Source: Massilia sp. Root133 (lineage in GTDB: Bacteria > Pseudomonadota > Gammaproteobacteria > Burkholderiales > Burkholderiaceae_D). From it: DNA of 64,000 nt. The stretch lies in NCBI RefSeq assembly GCF_001426525.1, contig NZ_LMEW01000011.1, forward strand, positions 1-64,000, written 5' to 3'. The notes beneath the pieces are model-generated. The model did no database searches and was not told where the DNA came from. It saw only the letters and a list, made by a program, of their open reading frames with translations. Numbering within the stretch: the stretch's first letter is position 1; every line of letters starts with the position of its first letter. Positions 43,614 through 53,272 of this stretch are shown in pieces. Both the position numbers and the translations under genes were made by a program.

Positions 43614-44381
43614 TCAGCGCTGCTGGCCGCGGCCCGTCGCCGCCCACCAGATCCCGCCCATCAGGTGCGCGAGATATTGCGGGTCGCGGTACATGTCGCC
43701 GTTGTGGCCCAGCAGCGTGACGAACACGCGGCCTTTTTCGACCGTGTGGTACCACGACACCGGGTGATCCTTGCCCATGCCCGTCGACACCTGGCCGGGC
43801 CAGATCTTCGTGACGTCGTAGCTGGATTCATCGATGTTCAGCACGGGGTGGATGGCGACCTTGTACGGGTTCGCCGTCTCGTACCACTCGTCGCTCCACA
43901 TCCAGCGCGGCGGGATGCCGAACGTCGCGGGGAACGTTTTATCCACGACGTCGACGGCGCCCGTCTGCAGCATCGGGTGCGTCTTGAACGAGCGGCCGAC
44001 GAGCTTCTCGTACCACACCCACCCGTTCGGCGGCGTGATCGCGGCGCGGTGCACGACAACGGCATTCCCGCCGTCACGCATGTAGGCCTCGAACTTCGCG
44101 CGCTGCGCCGGATTCAGTTCCTCGCCAGGCGTGTTGAGGAAGACGACGGCCGCGTACTGTTTCAGGTCGCCGTCGAACACCTCGGGCTTGTTCGTGTACG
44201 TGAAGTCGAACGCGTGCAGCTTCGCCAGCTTTTCCAGGCTCTCGCGCGCGATCGGGATGTATTCGTAGTGGTACTTGTTGGGGATGGCCAGCACGAGCAG
44301 CTTGTACTGCACGTCCGCCGCCCAGGCCGCCGGCGTGGCCACGGCAGCGGCCACCGCCAACGTCGATACGATGCGTTTCAT
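43614..44381 (-). CDS. exported ThuA domain protein
   Basis: This 255-residue protein has a signal peptide (residues 1-22, ending AAWAAD) and one ThuA-like domain (PF06283), a class I glutamine amidotransferase-like fold found beside carbohydrate genes. Recognisable blocks are YKLLVLAIPNKYHYEYIP, VVFLNTPGEELNPAQ, GGNAVVVHRAA and the near-terminal VFVTLLGHNGDMYRDPQYL. ThuA proteins have been linked to use of disaccharides and 3-keto sugars, but their reaction is unclear. The ATG at 44381 follows AAAGGATCATC. It is the last gene of the long minus-strand operon that begins with the gluconokinase gene. Confidence 0.88.
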   Translation of the reverse strand: MKRIVSTLAVAAAVATPAAWAADVQYKLLVLAIPNKYHYEYIPIARESLEKLAKLHAFDFTYTNKPEVFDGDLKQYAAVVFLNTPGEELNPAQRAKFEAYMRDGGNAVVVHRAAITPPNGWVWYEKLVGRSFKTHPMLQTGAVDVVDKTFPATFGIPPRWMWSDEWYETANPYKVAIHPVLNIDESSYDVTKIWPGQVSTGMGKDHPVSWYHTVEKGRVFVTLLGHNGDMYRDPQYLAHLMGGIWWAATGRGQQR

Positions 44382-44391
44382 GATGATCCTT

Positions 44392-45285
44392 TCAAGGTGC
44401 AGGCACGCCTTCCGGCTTGCGCCCATTGCGCGGCACGAGCCAGCCGCCGTCGGACAGCCAGTCCGCGAGGCGATCCGGCCAGTGCTGCAGCGAGATGCGT
44501 TCGCCGCGCTGGCCCACGTTGAAGGCGTGGTCCGTGTCCGCGTACAGGTGCAGCTCGGCCGACACGCCGGCCTTCACGAGCTGCTGGTACAGGGTGATGG
44601 TGGGCGGCATGCAGCACGTGTCGCGCGAGCCGGCGACGAGGAACGCGGGCGGCGCCCCGTCCACGGCTTTCGCGGGAGAGCCCAGCGGTCCGGGATACAC
44701 GAGCACCTGGAAGTCCGGGCGCGCGCTCTGGCGGTCCAGCGCATCGGCTTTTCCGCGTGGCGCGGGCTCCGGATTGTCGGCGACGAGCGACACGAGTTCG
44801 CCGCCCGCCGAGAAGCCCATGATGCCCACGCGCTGCGGGTCGATGCCGTACTCGCCCGCATGCGCGCGCACCCAGCGCACGGCGCGCCGCAGGTCCGCCG
44901 CGCCATCGCCTTCGATGCTGTAGCCGGCGGAATCCGGATCGCGCGCCAGCCGGTATTTCAAGACGAAGGCCGTCACGCCCATGCGGTTCAGCAGCTTGCC
45001 CGCCACGACACCCTCGTTCTGGAACACGAGCATGCGATGCCCGCCGCCCGGCACGACGACGATCGCCGCGCCGTTCGCATGGCGCGGGTCGGCGCGCAGC
45101 ACCGTCAGCGACGGGTCGTGCACGTTGCTGACGTACGCGCCGTCCGTCAGCTTCTCGGGCTCGCCGTGGCGCTTCTCGGAACCGGGCGCGCCGTCGGGCC
45201 ACAGTTGCACGGCCTGCTGGGCGAGGGCGCTGCCGGCGCAGCCCAGCGCCAGCAGGGCGGAGACAACGATGCGCTTAGTCGACAT
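44392..45285 (-). CDS. exported alpha/beta hydrolase (acetyl-xylan esterase-like)
   Basis: This 297-residue protein has a signal peptide ending near SALAQQ. Its alpha/beta-hydrolase domain shows the oxyanion-hole motif VVPGGGHRML, nucleophile Ser in IMGFSAGGELVSL, acid in VAGSRDTCCMP, and His in DTDHAFNVG. The family contains acetyl-xylan and other carbohydrate esterases. The ATG at 45285 overlaps the end of the upstream gene by 11 bases, so translation is coupled. It lies between the double beta-helix protein and ThuA and presumably strips acyl groups from the same polymer. Confidence 0.88.
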   Translation of the reverse strand: MSTKRIVVSALLALGCAGSALAQQAVQLWPDGAPGSEKRHGEPEKLTDGAYVSNVHDPSLTVLRADPRHANGAAIVVVPGGGHRMLVFQNEGVVAGKLLNRMGVTAFVLKYRLARDPDSAGYSIEGDGAADLRRAVRWVRAHAGEYGIDPQRVGIMGFSAGGELVSLVADNPEPAPRGKADALDRQSARPDFQVLVYPGPLGSPAKAVDGAPPAFLVAGSRDTCCMPPTITLYQQLVKAGVSAELHLYADTDHAFNVGQRGERISLQHWPDRLADWLSDGGWLVPRNGRKPEGVPAP

Positions 45286-48200
45286 GGCTTGTGTACAGGC
45301 TGTGGTGCGTCAGGATGAACAACGTGCGCTTGTCCGCACCGCCGAAGATCAGCTGCAGCGGCCGTTCCGGCACGTCGATGCGGCCGCGTTCCTTGCCGTC
45401 CGGGCCATAGATGAACACCTGGCCGTTGGCGACGTAGACGTTGCCGTCCGGGCCCAGGGTCGCGCTCTCGCCGCCGCGGTCGGCCACCTGCTTCAGGTCC
45501 GTGATGGCGCCGCCCTGGCCCACGAGGCCACTGAACGTGCGGTTCTCGGAACCGTTCGTGAAGATCACGCGCTCGCCCACGCGGGCGCTGGTAAAGCCGT
45601 GCGTGTCCAGCGTGTCGGACCAGCGGTAGCCCAAGTGGTTCGTCGGCCCCTGGCGCGTCACGCGCCATGCCGGGAGCACGAGGCTGCCGTCCGGCGACAC
45701 GTATTCCTGCGCCTTCGGCTTCGCCACGTCGCGCGCGAACATCTCGCTCAAGGTGGTGAACTCGTAGGTCTTCGGATCGATCTGGTCCTGGAACTCGCCG
45801 TTCTGCCAGAAGTTGACGGGAATGGCCACACGCGCATCCGCACGCGCTGCGACGGCCGTCGGCTTGATCATCGTGTAGCCTTCCGGCGTCGGCGGCACGT
45901 CCGGCTTGAACGCATACACGCTCGCGCTCGGGCCGTAGTGCGACACGACCATCACGTTGCCGCTGCGGTCGATGGCGAGGTTGATCGGGTCGAGCGGCGC
46001 GTCGCGCACGATCTCCAGGCCGCGGTCATGGCTCCATGCGTGGACGCGCTTGAAGTGGCGGTCGATGAAGTACAGCTTGCCGTGGGAGTCCACGGCGGCG
46101 CCTGCGATGGAGTAGAAGCCGTCCGCCACCTTCTCGACCTTGCCCAGCGGTGCCGGCGCGGCCGTCTGCTTGCCCGTGTAGTCGAGGATCGCGAATTCGC
46201 GCTCGCGCACCTGGATGTTGTGCGTGATGTCGGTGATGGCGTTCTCGTACGGGTACTTCGACGCGCGCGCGTACGTCGTGCAGCCGTTTTCGTCGCAGGT
46301 GGCGAAGCCGCTCTCGCCGTTCACGTGCACGTTGCGAAAGCGGATGTCGCTGGAATTCGCGATGCGCACAGCCGTCACCGCCGGCTTGATGGAGCGGGTG
46401 ACGCGGTAGCCGTGGTAGTTCGCGATCAGGATGTTTTTCGAATTCCGGATATCGAGCGACACGGAATCCATGCCGTCGCGGACTTCTTCTTCCGTCTGCG
46501 GCGCATAGAACGACCAGTTCTCCACGCCGTCCAGCACGATCTCGTTGCGGATGTGGTGCTCGGCCGAGAGTTCGTACACGCGGCCCGGCGTCTTCGTGTT
46601 CGTCACGTAGAAGCCCGCCTGCGCATAGCCGCTCGGCGACCAGATGCCGGTGAACGTGCCGCCGCCGCCGTCCGTCACCCAGACGCTCGGATACTGGCGG
46701 TCCCACCATGCCGTCGTATCCCAGCGGTCCGTCTTCTTGTACGGATCGGCGCGCGTGCCGTCATACAGGCGCGTGCCGTGGCCACCCTGGATGCGGACGT
46801 CGTCGACCAGCGATTGCTCGCCCGCGCGCCACAGCAGCGCGACGGCGCGGTTGTTGACCTCACCGGTCGCGAGGCCGATGCCGGACACGATGCCGGCGCC
46901 GCCGCGCGCGCTTTCCAGCAGCGCCTTCGGCGTGTCGACGCCCTGGAACAGCGGCGAGCCGTTCGGCAGCACGAGCTGCGTCAGGCCCGGGTGCAGGCCG
47001 ACGATCACGGTGTCCGGCTTCATGCGGATCGTGTCGTTGACGATGTAGAAGCCCTGCGGCAGGTACACGACGCGGTTGCTGTCGATGGCCTTCTGGATGG
47101 CGGCCGTGTCGTCCGCGCGGCCGTCGCCCTTCGCGCCGAATTTGTGCACGTTGGCCCATTCTTTCGACGGCGGCAGCGCTTTCAGCACACGCTGCGGCGT
47201 GGCCTTGGCAGGCAAAGGCCCCGTCTTGTAGTTCGTCGTGAAGCGCCCCGGCGCGCCCAGCCGGTCCAGCTTCATGCCGTAGTTGAGTTCCGTGACCTCG
47301 TACGCGCGGCCGGCCCCCGCGAGGGTCTTGCCGCTGTCGCGGAATTGCGCAAAGGTCGGGACGTTACGAGCGCTGGCGTGGTCGAACGCGATCTGCGTGT
47401 AGACGTTGTCCTCGTTGCTGATGACGACGGCGGCCTTCGCCACGTTCTCGAAGCGGACGTTCTTCGCATACAGCCAGTCGCCGTAGCCGCGGTCGATGTC
47501 GATGCCGACCGGGGTGTCGCGGATGTCGACGTTGTCCAGCGTGAGCCCGGCTTCGTGTTCGCGGATGGCGGCGTCGCGCTGGCCGTCGAACGTCGCGTCG
47601 ACGAGCGTGAACTGCCACGCGGGCGACGTCTTCTCCGCGAGGATGCCGTAGCGGCCCCCGTGGAATTTCAGGTCGTACGCGATGTTGCCGACGTGGTAGA
47701 CGCCGGCCAGGCCGCTGCCGATATGGAAATCGATGTGCGACAGGTTCGAGTGCTGCGCCGTGTGCATGCGCACGCCGGTGGCGGCCGGGTTACCGTCGCC
47801 GATCTCGAAGTCGACGTTCGACAGCACGGAGTAGAAGGTGGCGGAGTTCGCGTCGCGCACGTCCTTGTCCGCGCCGACGGCGCCGGCGACGGGCATCGGC
47901 ACCTTACCCACCGTGTACTGGTCGCCGCCGGTGAAGATCACCATGTTGGCGACGCCCTGCTGGAAGCCCGGCGTCTGCGGCGCCAGCACGAACACGGGAC
48001 GCGTCGCGCCCACGCCGTACACGCGCACGGCGAGCGGAATCAGGATGCTCTTCGTGATGCGGTAGCGGCCCGACGGCAGGAACACGACGCCGCCTTCGCC
48101 CTTGTTGGCGGCGGCGTCGATGGCCTGCTGGATGGCGGCGGTGTCGTCCGTCTTGCCGTCACCCTTGGCATGCACGACGACGGCGCGCGGGTCCTCGGGC

Positions 48201-48310
48201 ATGGTCTGGAAAGCCGACACGGAAGCGGCGGATGCTGGCGCTGCTAGCACGAACGCGAGCACAAGCGCCGCCGGCAGCGGACGTAAAAGCGTTGAAAGCG
48301 TAGTCTTCAT
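45275..48310 (-). CDS. exported double beta-helix enzyme fused to a lactonase-like beta-propeller
   Basis: This 1011-residue exported protein has a signal peptide ending near PASAAS. Two right-handed beta-helix domains each begin with a pectate-lyase-3 type motif: VHAKGDGKTDDTAAIQQAI (near residue 46) and VHKFGAKGDGRADDTAAIQ (near 383). A tandem pair of such helices is the architecture of GH55 beta-1,3-glucanases, so a GH55-like enzyme is more likely than a true pectate lyase. From about 725 the sequence changes to propeller blades (FYSIAGAAVDSHGKLYFID, NLAIDRSGNVMVVS, ESATLGPDGNVYVANGQVF), as in SMP-30/NHL gluconolactonases. A catalytic residue cannot be fixed. It follows the GntP permease by six bases and belongs to the gluconokinase operon. 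Confidence 0.8.
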   Translation of the reverse strand: MKTTLSTLLRPLPAALVLAFVLAAPASAASVSAFQTMPEDPRAVVVHAKGDGKTDDTAAIQQAIDAAANKGEGGVVFLPSGRYRITKSILIPLAVRVYGVGATRPVFVLAPQTPGFQQGVANMVIFTGGDQYTVGKVPMPVAGAVGADKDVRDANSATFYSVLSNVDFEIGDGNPAATGVRMHTAQHSNLSHIDFHIGSGLAGVYHVGNIAYDLKFHGGRYGILAEKTSPAWQFTLVDATFDGQRDAAIREHEAGLTLDNVDIRDTPVGIDIDRGYGDWLYAKNVRFENVAKAAVVISNEDNVYTQIAFDHASARNVPTFAQFRDSGKTLAGAGRAYEVTELNYGMKLDRLGAPGRFTTNYKTGPLPAKATPQRVLKALPPSKEWANVHKFGAKGDGRADDTAAIQKAIDSNRVVYLPQGFYIVNDTIRMKPDTVIVGLHPGLTQLVLPNGSPLFQGVDTPKALLESARGGAGIVSGIGLATGEVNNRAVALLWRAGEQSLVDDVRIQGGHGTRLYDGTRADPYKKTDRWDTTAWWDRQYPSVWVTDGGGGTFTGIWSPSGYAQAGFYVTNTKTPGRVYELSAEHHIRNEIVLDGVENWSFYAPQTEEEVRDGMDSVSLDIRNSKNILIANYHGYRVTRSIKPAVTAVRIANSSDIRFRNVHVNGESGFATCDENGCTTYARASKYPYENAITDITHNIQVREREFAILDYTGKQTAAPAPLGKVEKVADGFYSIAGAAVDSHGKLYFIDRHFKRVHAWSHDRGLEIVRDAPLDPINLAIDRSGNVMVVSHYGPSASVYAFKPDVPPTPEGYTMIKPTAVAARADARVAIPVNFWQNGEFQDQIDPKTYEFTTLSEMFARDVAKPKAQEYVSPDGSLVLPAWRVTRQGPTNHLGYRWSDTLDTHGFTSARVGERVIFTNGSENRTFSGLVGQGGAITDLKQVADRGGESATLGPDGNVYVANGQVFIYGPDGKERGRIDVPERPLQLIFGGADKRTLFILTHHSLYTSHVD

Positions 48311-48316
48311 TTATAG

Positions 48317-49639
48317 TTATCCTTGAGTGACGAACAGCGACAACAACATCACGAACAGCAGTCCGAACACGCCGACGAGGGTCTCCATCATCGTCCACGA
48401 GCGGAACGTATCCTTCAGCGACAGGCCGAAGTATTCCTTGAACATCCAGAAGCCCGAATCGTTCACGTGACTGAACATCAGGCTCCCTGCGCCGACGGCG
48501 AGGACCATCAGGTTCGGGTCCACGCCGGAGCTTTCCACGAGCGGCCCGACGACGCCGGCCGCCGTGATGCCGGCCACCGTGGCGGAGCCCAGGCACACGC
48601 GGATCAGCGTCGCCACGGCCCAGCCGAGCAGCAGCGGATGCACGGGCATGTGCGCGAGCTGCGTGCCCAGTTCCGCGCTGACGCCGGAATCGATCAGCAC
48701 CTGTTTCAACCCACCGGCGCCGGCGATGATCATCAGGATCGGCGAGATCTCGCGCAGCGCGCCCGCGGCGCTGTCCGTCACTTTCGAAAACGGCTGGCCG
48801 CGGCCGATACCCAGCGTGACGACCGCGACAAAGTACGACAACAGCATCACGATGAGCGGACTGGATAGAAATGCGAGCGGCTTGGACAGGTCGGGACGGA
48901 CGATCGTGACGAGCGTGAGTGCCCCCAGCACCACGACGGGCAGCAATGCGGTGAAGAAGCTGTTGAAGGTGCCCGGCAGCTCGCTGTCGGGGATCTCCTG
49001 CTGCGCAGTGCGGAACATCGGCGCGGGCTCGGCGCGGATGTGTTTCAGCGACATGGCGAAGATCGGCCCGGCGATGATCAGCGTGGGGATCGCGACGACG
49101 AGGCCATACAGCAGCGTCTTGCCCATGTCCGCGTGCACGGCGACGACGAGCGCCGTCGCGGACGGATGCGGCGGCAGGAAGCCGTGCGCGATCGACAGGC
49201 CCGCCAGCAGCGGCATGCCGAGCGCCACGGCCGGACGGCCGGACTGGTACACGAGCGAGAAGATCAGCGGGATCATCAGCACGAAGCCGACGTTGTAGTA
49301 CAGCGGCATGCCGACGACGAAACCGGTGACGGTCATCGCCACCGGAATCCGCGCCATGCCGAGCCGGTCGACGAGGCTGATGGCGATGCGCCGGGCCGCG
49401 CCGCTGTCGGCGATCAGCTTGCCGAACACGGCGCCCAGGCAGATCACGACGACCAGGGACCCGAGCAGGTCACCGATCCCCTTTTCGATGGCGCCCGGGA
49501 TCTTCGCGGCAGGCATCCCGAGCATCAAGGCGGCGACGATGGCTGCGACGACGAACGCGAGGAGCGGCTGAATCTTGCCCCACGCGATCATCACCGTCAG
49601 CAGCCCGACCGCCAGCAGTACGGACAGCAGGTTCCACAC
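48317..49639 (-). CDS. GntP family gluconate:proton symporter
   Basis: This 440-residue inner-membrane permease has about twelve transmembrane helices. Family sequences are plain: LAFVVAAIVAALMLGMP, VGMPLYYNVGFVLMIPL, AHGFLPPHPSATALV, GSATVAGITAAGVVGP and the terminal HVNDSGFWMFKEYFG. GntP proteins take up gluconate and related sugar acids with protons. The ATG is at 49639, 13 bases after the receptor gene, and the stop is six bases before the next gene. With the gluconokinase gene at the head of the operon, gluconate or a close aldonate is the likely substrate. Confidence 0.95.
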   Translation of the reverse strand: MWNLLSVLLAVGLLTVMIAWGKIQPLLAFVVAAIVAALMLGMPAAKIPGAIEKGIGDLLGSLVVVICLGAVFGKLIADSGAARRIAISLVDRLGMARIPVAMTVTGFVVGMPLYYNVGFVLMIPLIFSLVYQSGRPAVALGMPLLAGLSIAHGFLPPHPSATALVVAVHADMGKTLLYGLVVAIPTLIIAGPIFAMSLKHIRAEPAPMFRTAQQEIPDSELPGTFNSFFTALLPVVVLGALTLVTIVRPDLSKPLAFLSSPLIVMLLSYFVAVVTLGIGRGQPFSKVTDSAAGALREISPILMIIAGAGGLKQVLIDSGVSAELGTQLAHMPVHPLLLGWAVATLIRVCLGSATVAGITAAGVVGPLVESSGVDPNLMVLAVGAGSLMFSHVNDSGFWMFKEYFGLSLKDTFRSWTMMETLVGVFGLLFVMLLSLFVTQG

Positions 49640-49652
49640 GGCCGGCCTCCGT

Positions 49653-52631
49653 TTAGAAGTTGTAGCGCAGGCCGGCGCGGTAGGTGCGTCCCACGACGTC
49701 GTACAGGGCGGGGTTGATCGCGAAGCTCGGGTTGGCCTGCGGTGCCGGTTCCGGATCGCGGTCCGCCAGGTTGTCGATCTTGAAGTAGACCATCAGCTGC
49801 TTCGACACGTTGTAGCTGCCGCCGAAGTCGACGTAGGTCGCGCCCTTCATCTTGTTGTCGTAGATGGTCGGGTGGATCAAGGTCGACACCGGGCAGTTCG
49901 TCTGGCACTCGATGTACTCGTTGCTGTACTTGCCGTCGCTGAACCAGCGCTCGGTGAGGGTCAGGCTCAACTTGTCGTTATCCCACGACTGCGTGGCGAG
50001 CAGCTTCCACTTCGGCGTGTTGCCCAGGTTGACGCCAGCCCCTTCCGACGGAATCGTGCCGACGACGCCCGAATCCGTGATGAAGTGCAGCGTGCGGGTG
50101 GCCAGCGCACGGACGGTGAAGCGGCCCGGCAGGTTGAATTTATCGAGGTTCGTGCGGTACGCCGACTCGATGTCGAAGCCCTTCAGATGCAGCGAAGCGA
50201 GATTGAAGTTCTGCACCGTGACGTAGTTGTTGCCCGGGCTGTTCAGCACCATCGCCTGGCAGATTTCCTGGTTGCCGGCCACGCACAGGTCGACTTCCTG
50301 CTGGATCGACAAGGTCGAGATCACGTCGTTGACCTTGATGTCGTAGTAGTCGAGCGACGTCGAGAAGCCCGGCGCCCAGCTCGGCTGGCTCAGTACGATG
50401 CCGAACGAGTTGTTGCGCGCGATTTCCGGACGCAGGTTCGTGTTGCCGACGGTGCGCTGCTGCACGCTGACCGTGTTGCCCTGGTACTGCACCTGGTTGT
50501 TGACGACGACCGGTGCCGCGAACAGTTCGGAGAGGTTCGGTGCGCGCACGTCCTTCGAGCTGACGGCGCGGAAGCGCAGGCCGTCGATCGGCGTCTTCCA
50601 CGTGGCGCCGATCTTCCAGCTGCTGACGCTGCCGGCGGTGCTGTACTTGGTCTGGCGGTCGGCCAGGTTCAGGTTCGCCTCGCCCCAGGTGTCGGACTTC
50701 AGCACGGGCAGGTTCAGCTCGATGTACGCCTCGCGCACGTTGTACGAGCCCGCGCCGTTGTGATAGTTACCGGCATACCAGTTGTTGCCGACCGTGCTGT
50801 TGAGGGTCGGATCGAGCGGGTAGGCGGCACCGCCGATCGAATCCGGGGAGACGCCGGCGCCGTACGGGTCGCCGTGCACGTCGTATTTCTCGCGGCGCCA
50901 TTCGGCACCCGTCGCCATCGACAGCGGACCGGCCCAGCCTTCCCAGATCTCGCCGTTGAAGTTGGCGCTGGCCACGTCCTGGCTCTGCGTCGTGCGCTGG
51001 ATCGGGCCGGCGCCCGGCGCGATATAGCCCCACGCGGCCGGATCGACCGGGTTGTTGCCGATGATGTTCAGCGGCACGCAACCGTTGGCGGCGGCGACGG
51101 CGTTGCGGCAGACGATCTTGCCGCTGGCATCGCGCACGGCGTCGATCGCGTTGTTGTAGCGCGTGTTCAGCGTGATGTCGTAGACGTTGATGTTCGTCGT
51201 GTTCTCGCCGTGTTCCGCATACGCGTCGTACGACCAGTCCTTGCCGAACAGCGTGAACGTGCCGTCCGCGCCGACGACGAAGCGGCGCTGCGTGCGCGTC
51301 GGGTGGACGTTGATGTTTTCCGGGAAGATCGCGTTCGCCGTGCCGTACTGGAAGCTCTTGATGTTGTTGGCCGCGCAGGCCGCCGCGATCGACGCCGGCA
51401 GGAACGGGTTGTCGCACTGGATCGTCAGGTTGGCCTGCTTGGCCGCACCCGGGTTCGGCGAGAAGTGCGATTTCACCTGCGCATAGTTCGCGGTGAAATA
51501 GATCTCGTTATCCGCGTCGAGGTCCCAAGACAAGCGCGTGTAGGCGACTTGTCGCTTGAAATTCATCGCGAGGTTCGTACCGGCGCCCACGCTGCCCGAG
51601 AGGTCGCCGCCCACGCAGAATGGATTCACGCAGTTCGTGACCTGGCCGGTGCCGGTCGGCACGCCGTTCGAGCCGTAGTTGAACTGGTACGGCACGCCGC
51701 CGTCGCCGAACGCGGTGCCCTGCAGCGGGCCGTTCGTGATCAGACCGTATTTCGAATACTGGTATTGCTGGGCATGGTCGATGGCCATGTATTCCGGCTT
51801 GCCGTCGGTGGTCTGCGACAGCGGACGGCGCTGGAACACCGTGTTGCGGTACCACGTGCGGCCGCCTGCGCCCACTTCGCCGAAGCCCGGCGCATCGATG
51901 CCGTTTTCCTTGCTGAACTCGCCGCTGACGGTCGCGTGCAGGCGGTCGTCCATGAAGCCCTTGCCCCAGGCGGCCTGCAGCGTGCCGCTCTTGTCGTCGT
52001 GGTAGCGCGTCTGGCCGCCCTCGACGTTGGCTTTAAAACCCGTGAATTTTTTGTCGGTGATGAAGTTGACGACGCCACCCACCGCATCGGAACCGTACGA
52101 CGCCGACGCACCGCCCGTGACGACGTCCACGCGTTTCACTAGCAGTTGCGGGAACTGGCTGACGTCCGTGACGCCGGTGACGTTCGCGCCGACGACACGC
52201 TGGCCGTCGAGCAGGGTCAGGGTCCGGATGGTGCCCAGGCCGCGCAGGCTCAGCGAGCTCAAACCCTGGATGCCGCTCGACGTGCTGTTGGTGCTCGTCG
52301 TGCGGCCCGTGCTGCCTTGCAGCGCCGGCAGTTCGGCCAGCGTGTTGAACAGGTTCGGCTTGGCGGCCTTTTCGAGGTCGGCGCTGGACAGGCTCGTCGT
52401 CGGCGTCGGCTGCGTGAAGCCGCGGGCCGCGATGCGCGAGCCGGAAATGCGCACGACGTTCGCTTCCGGGACGGCGGGCGTGGTGCCGGCGGTCTGGTCG
52501 GCCGGGGCCGCTTGTGTGTCCGTAGCGGGTTGTTGTGCCGGTTCGGCCTGCTGGGCGTGAGCGGCGCCGAGCATGCCGCACGCGCTGGCGACGGCGAGGT
52601 TGATGAGGGTGCGTTGTAGTGGTGTACGCAT
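49653..52631 (-). CDS. TonB-dependent receptor (outer membrane)
   Basis: This 992-residue outer-membrane transporter starts at the ATG at 52631 (MRTPLQRTLINL), chosen for the GGAGA upstream; longer frames to 52643 or 52892 overlap the kinase region. A signal peptide ends near AHAQQ. A spacer rich in Ala, Pro and Gln is followed by the TonB-box-like ANVVRISGSRIAARGF. The plug contains LSSLSLRGLGTIRTLTLLDG and VVTGGASASYGSDAVGGVVN, and the barrel ends in TYRAGLRYNF. Its size and plug motifs match oligosaccharide receptors. It lies between the gluconokinase and GntP genes, so its cargo should be the oligomer that the downstream hydrolases process. Confidence 0.93.
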   Translation of the reverse strand: MRTPLQRTLINLAVASACGMLGAAHAQQAEPAQQPATDTQAAPADQTAGTTPAVPEANVVRISGSRIAARGFTQPTPTTSLSSADLEKAAKPNLFNTLAELPALQGSTGRTTSTNSTSSGIQGLSSLSLRGLGTIRTLTLLDGQRVVGANVTGVTDVSQFPQLLVKRVDVVTGGASASYGSDAVGGVVNFITDKKFTGFKANVEGGQTRYHDDKSGTLQAAWGKGFMDDRLHATVSGEFSKENGIDAPGFGEVGAGGRTWYRNTVFQRRPLSQTTDGKPEYMAIDHAQQYQYSKYGLITNGPLQGTAFGDGGVPYQFNYGSNGVPTGTGQVTNCVNPFCVGGDLSGSVGAGTNLAMNFKRQVAYTRLSWDLDADNEIYFTANYAQVKSHFSPNPGAAKQANLTIQCDNPFLPASIAAACAANNIKSFQYGTANAIFPENINVHPTRTQRRFVVGADGTFTLFGKDWSYDAYAEHGENTTNINVYDITLNTRYNNAIDAVRDASGKIVCRNAVAAANGCVPLNIIGNNPVDPAAWGYIAPGAGPIQRTTQSQDVASANFNGEIWEGWAGPLSMATGAEWRREKYDVHGDPYGAGVSPDSIGGAAYPLDPTLNSTVGNNWYAGNYHNGAGSYNVREAYIELNLPVLKSDTWGEANLNLADRQTKYSTAGSVSSWKIGATWKTPIDGLRFRAVSSKDVRAPNLSELFAAPVVVNNQVQYQGNTVSVQQRTVGNTNLRPEIARNNSFGIVLSQPSWAPGFSTSLDYYDIKVNDVISTLSIQQEVDLCVAGNQEICQAMVLNSPGNNYVTVQNFNLASLHLKGFDIESAYRTNLDKFNLPGRFTVRALATRTLHFITDSGVVGTIPSEGAGVNLGNTPKWKLLATQSWDNDKLSLTLTERWFSDGKYSNEYIECQTNCPVSTLIHPTIYDNKMKGATYVDFGGSYNVSKQLMVYFKIDNLADRDPEPAPQANPSFAINPALYDVVGRTYRAGLRYNF

Positions 52632-52704
52632 GGTAGTCTCCATTATTCTGATGTGGTCGGCATGCCGCCTCGGATGGGCGGCTGGGCCGGGTGCGACGAC
52701 TGAC

Positions 52705-53241
52705 TTATTGATTGATCGATGCGATGATGCTGGCCACCAGGACGTCTGGCGGCTGGGTAATGTCCAGGGTAATGCCGGCTTCGTCCGGCTGCAGCGGCTC
52801 GAGGTCGCGCAACTGGCTGTCCAGCAGGGTGATCGGCATGTAGTGGCCGATGCGCGTCTGCATGCGTGCCGCGATCGTGCCGCGCGGACCATGTAAATGG
52901 GCGAAGCGCAGGTTCGGGTCGGCCTGGCGCAACAGGTCGCGGTAGCGGCGCTTGAGTGCCGAGCACGACACGACGACGCCCGTGCCGCGTTCGCGTGCGG
53001 CGCCGATCTCGTTGGCCAGGGCTTGCAGCCAGCCGGCGCGGTCGTCGTCCGTCAGCGGGATGCCGGCCGACATCTTGACCACGTTCGGCGCCGGGTGATA
53101 CGCGTCGCCCTCGAGGAAGGCGACGTCGAACGCCGCGGCGAGGGCGGCAGCGATCGTGCTCTTGCCGCAGCCGCAGACGCCCATGACGACCCAGCGGTAG
53201 CCTTCGCCCGACTGGTTGGATACATCGCTTGGTGATGCCAT
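52705..53241 (-). CDS. gntK: gluconokinase
   Basis: This 178-residue cytoplasmic kinase phosphorylates gluconate to 6-phosphogluconate. The P-loop is VMGVCGCGKSTIA near residue 20. The family blocks FLEGDAYHPAPNVVKMSAG, PLTDDDRAGWLQAL and VSCSALKRRYRDLLR follow. The length matches thermoresistant (GntK-type) gluconokinases. The start is an ATG at 53241. It is the first gene of a six-gene operon with a TonB receptor, the GntP permease and exported hydrolases. Two LacI-type operators lie upstream, at 53273 and 53432, and suggest induction by gluconate or its phosphate. Confidence 0.95.
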   Translation of the reverse strand: MASPSDVSNQSGEGYRWVVMGVCGCGKSTIAAALAAAFDVAFLEGDAYHPAPNVVKMSAGIPLTDDDRAGWLQALANEIGAARERGTGVVVSCSALKRRYRDLLRQADPNLRFAHLHGPRGTIAARMQTRIGHYMPITLLDSQLRDLEPLQPDEAGITLDITQPPDVLVASIIASINQ

Positions 53242-53272
53242 TCTCTCTCTCTTTCTGTCAATTCACAGCGAC

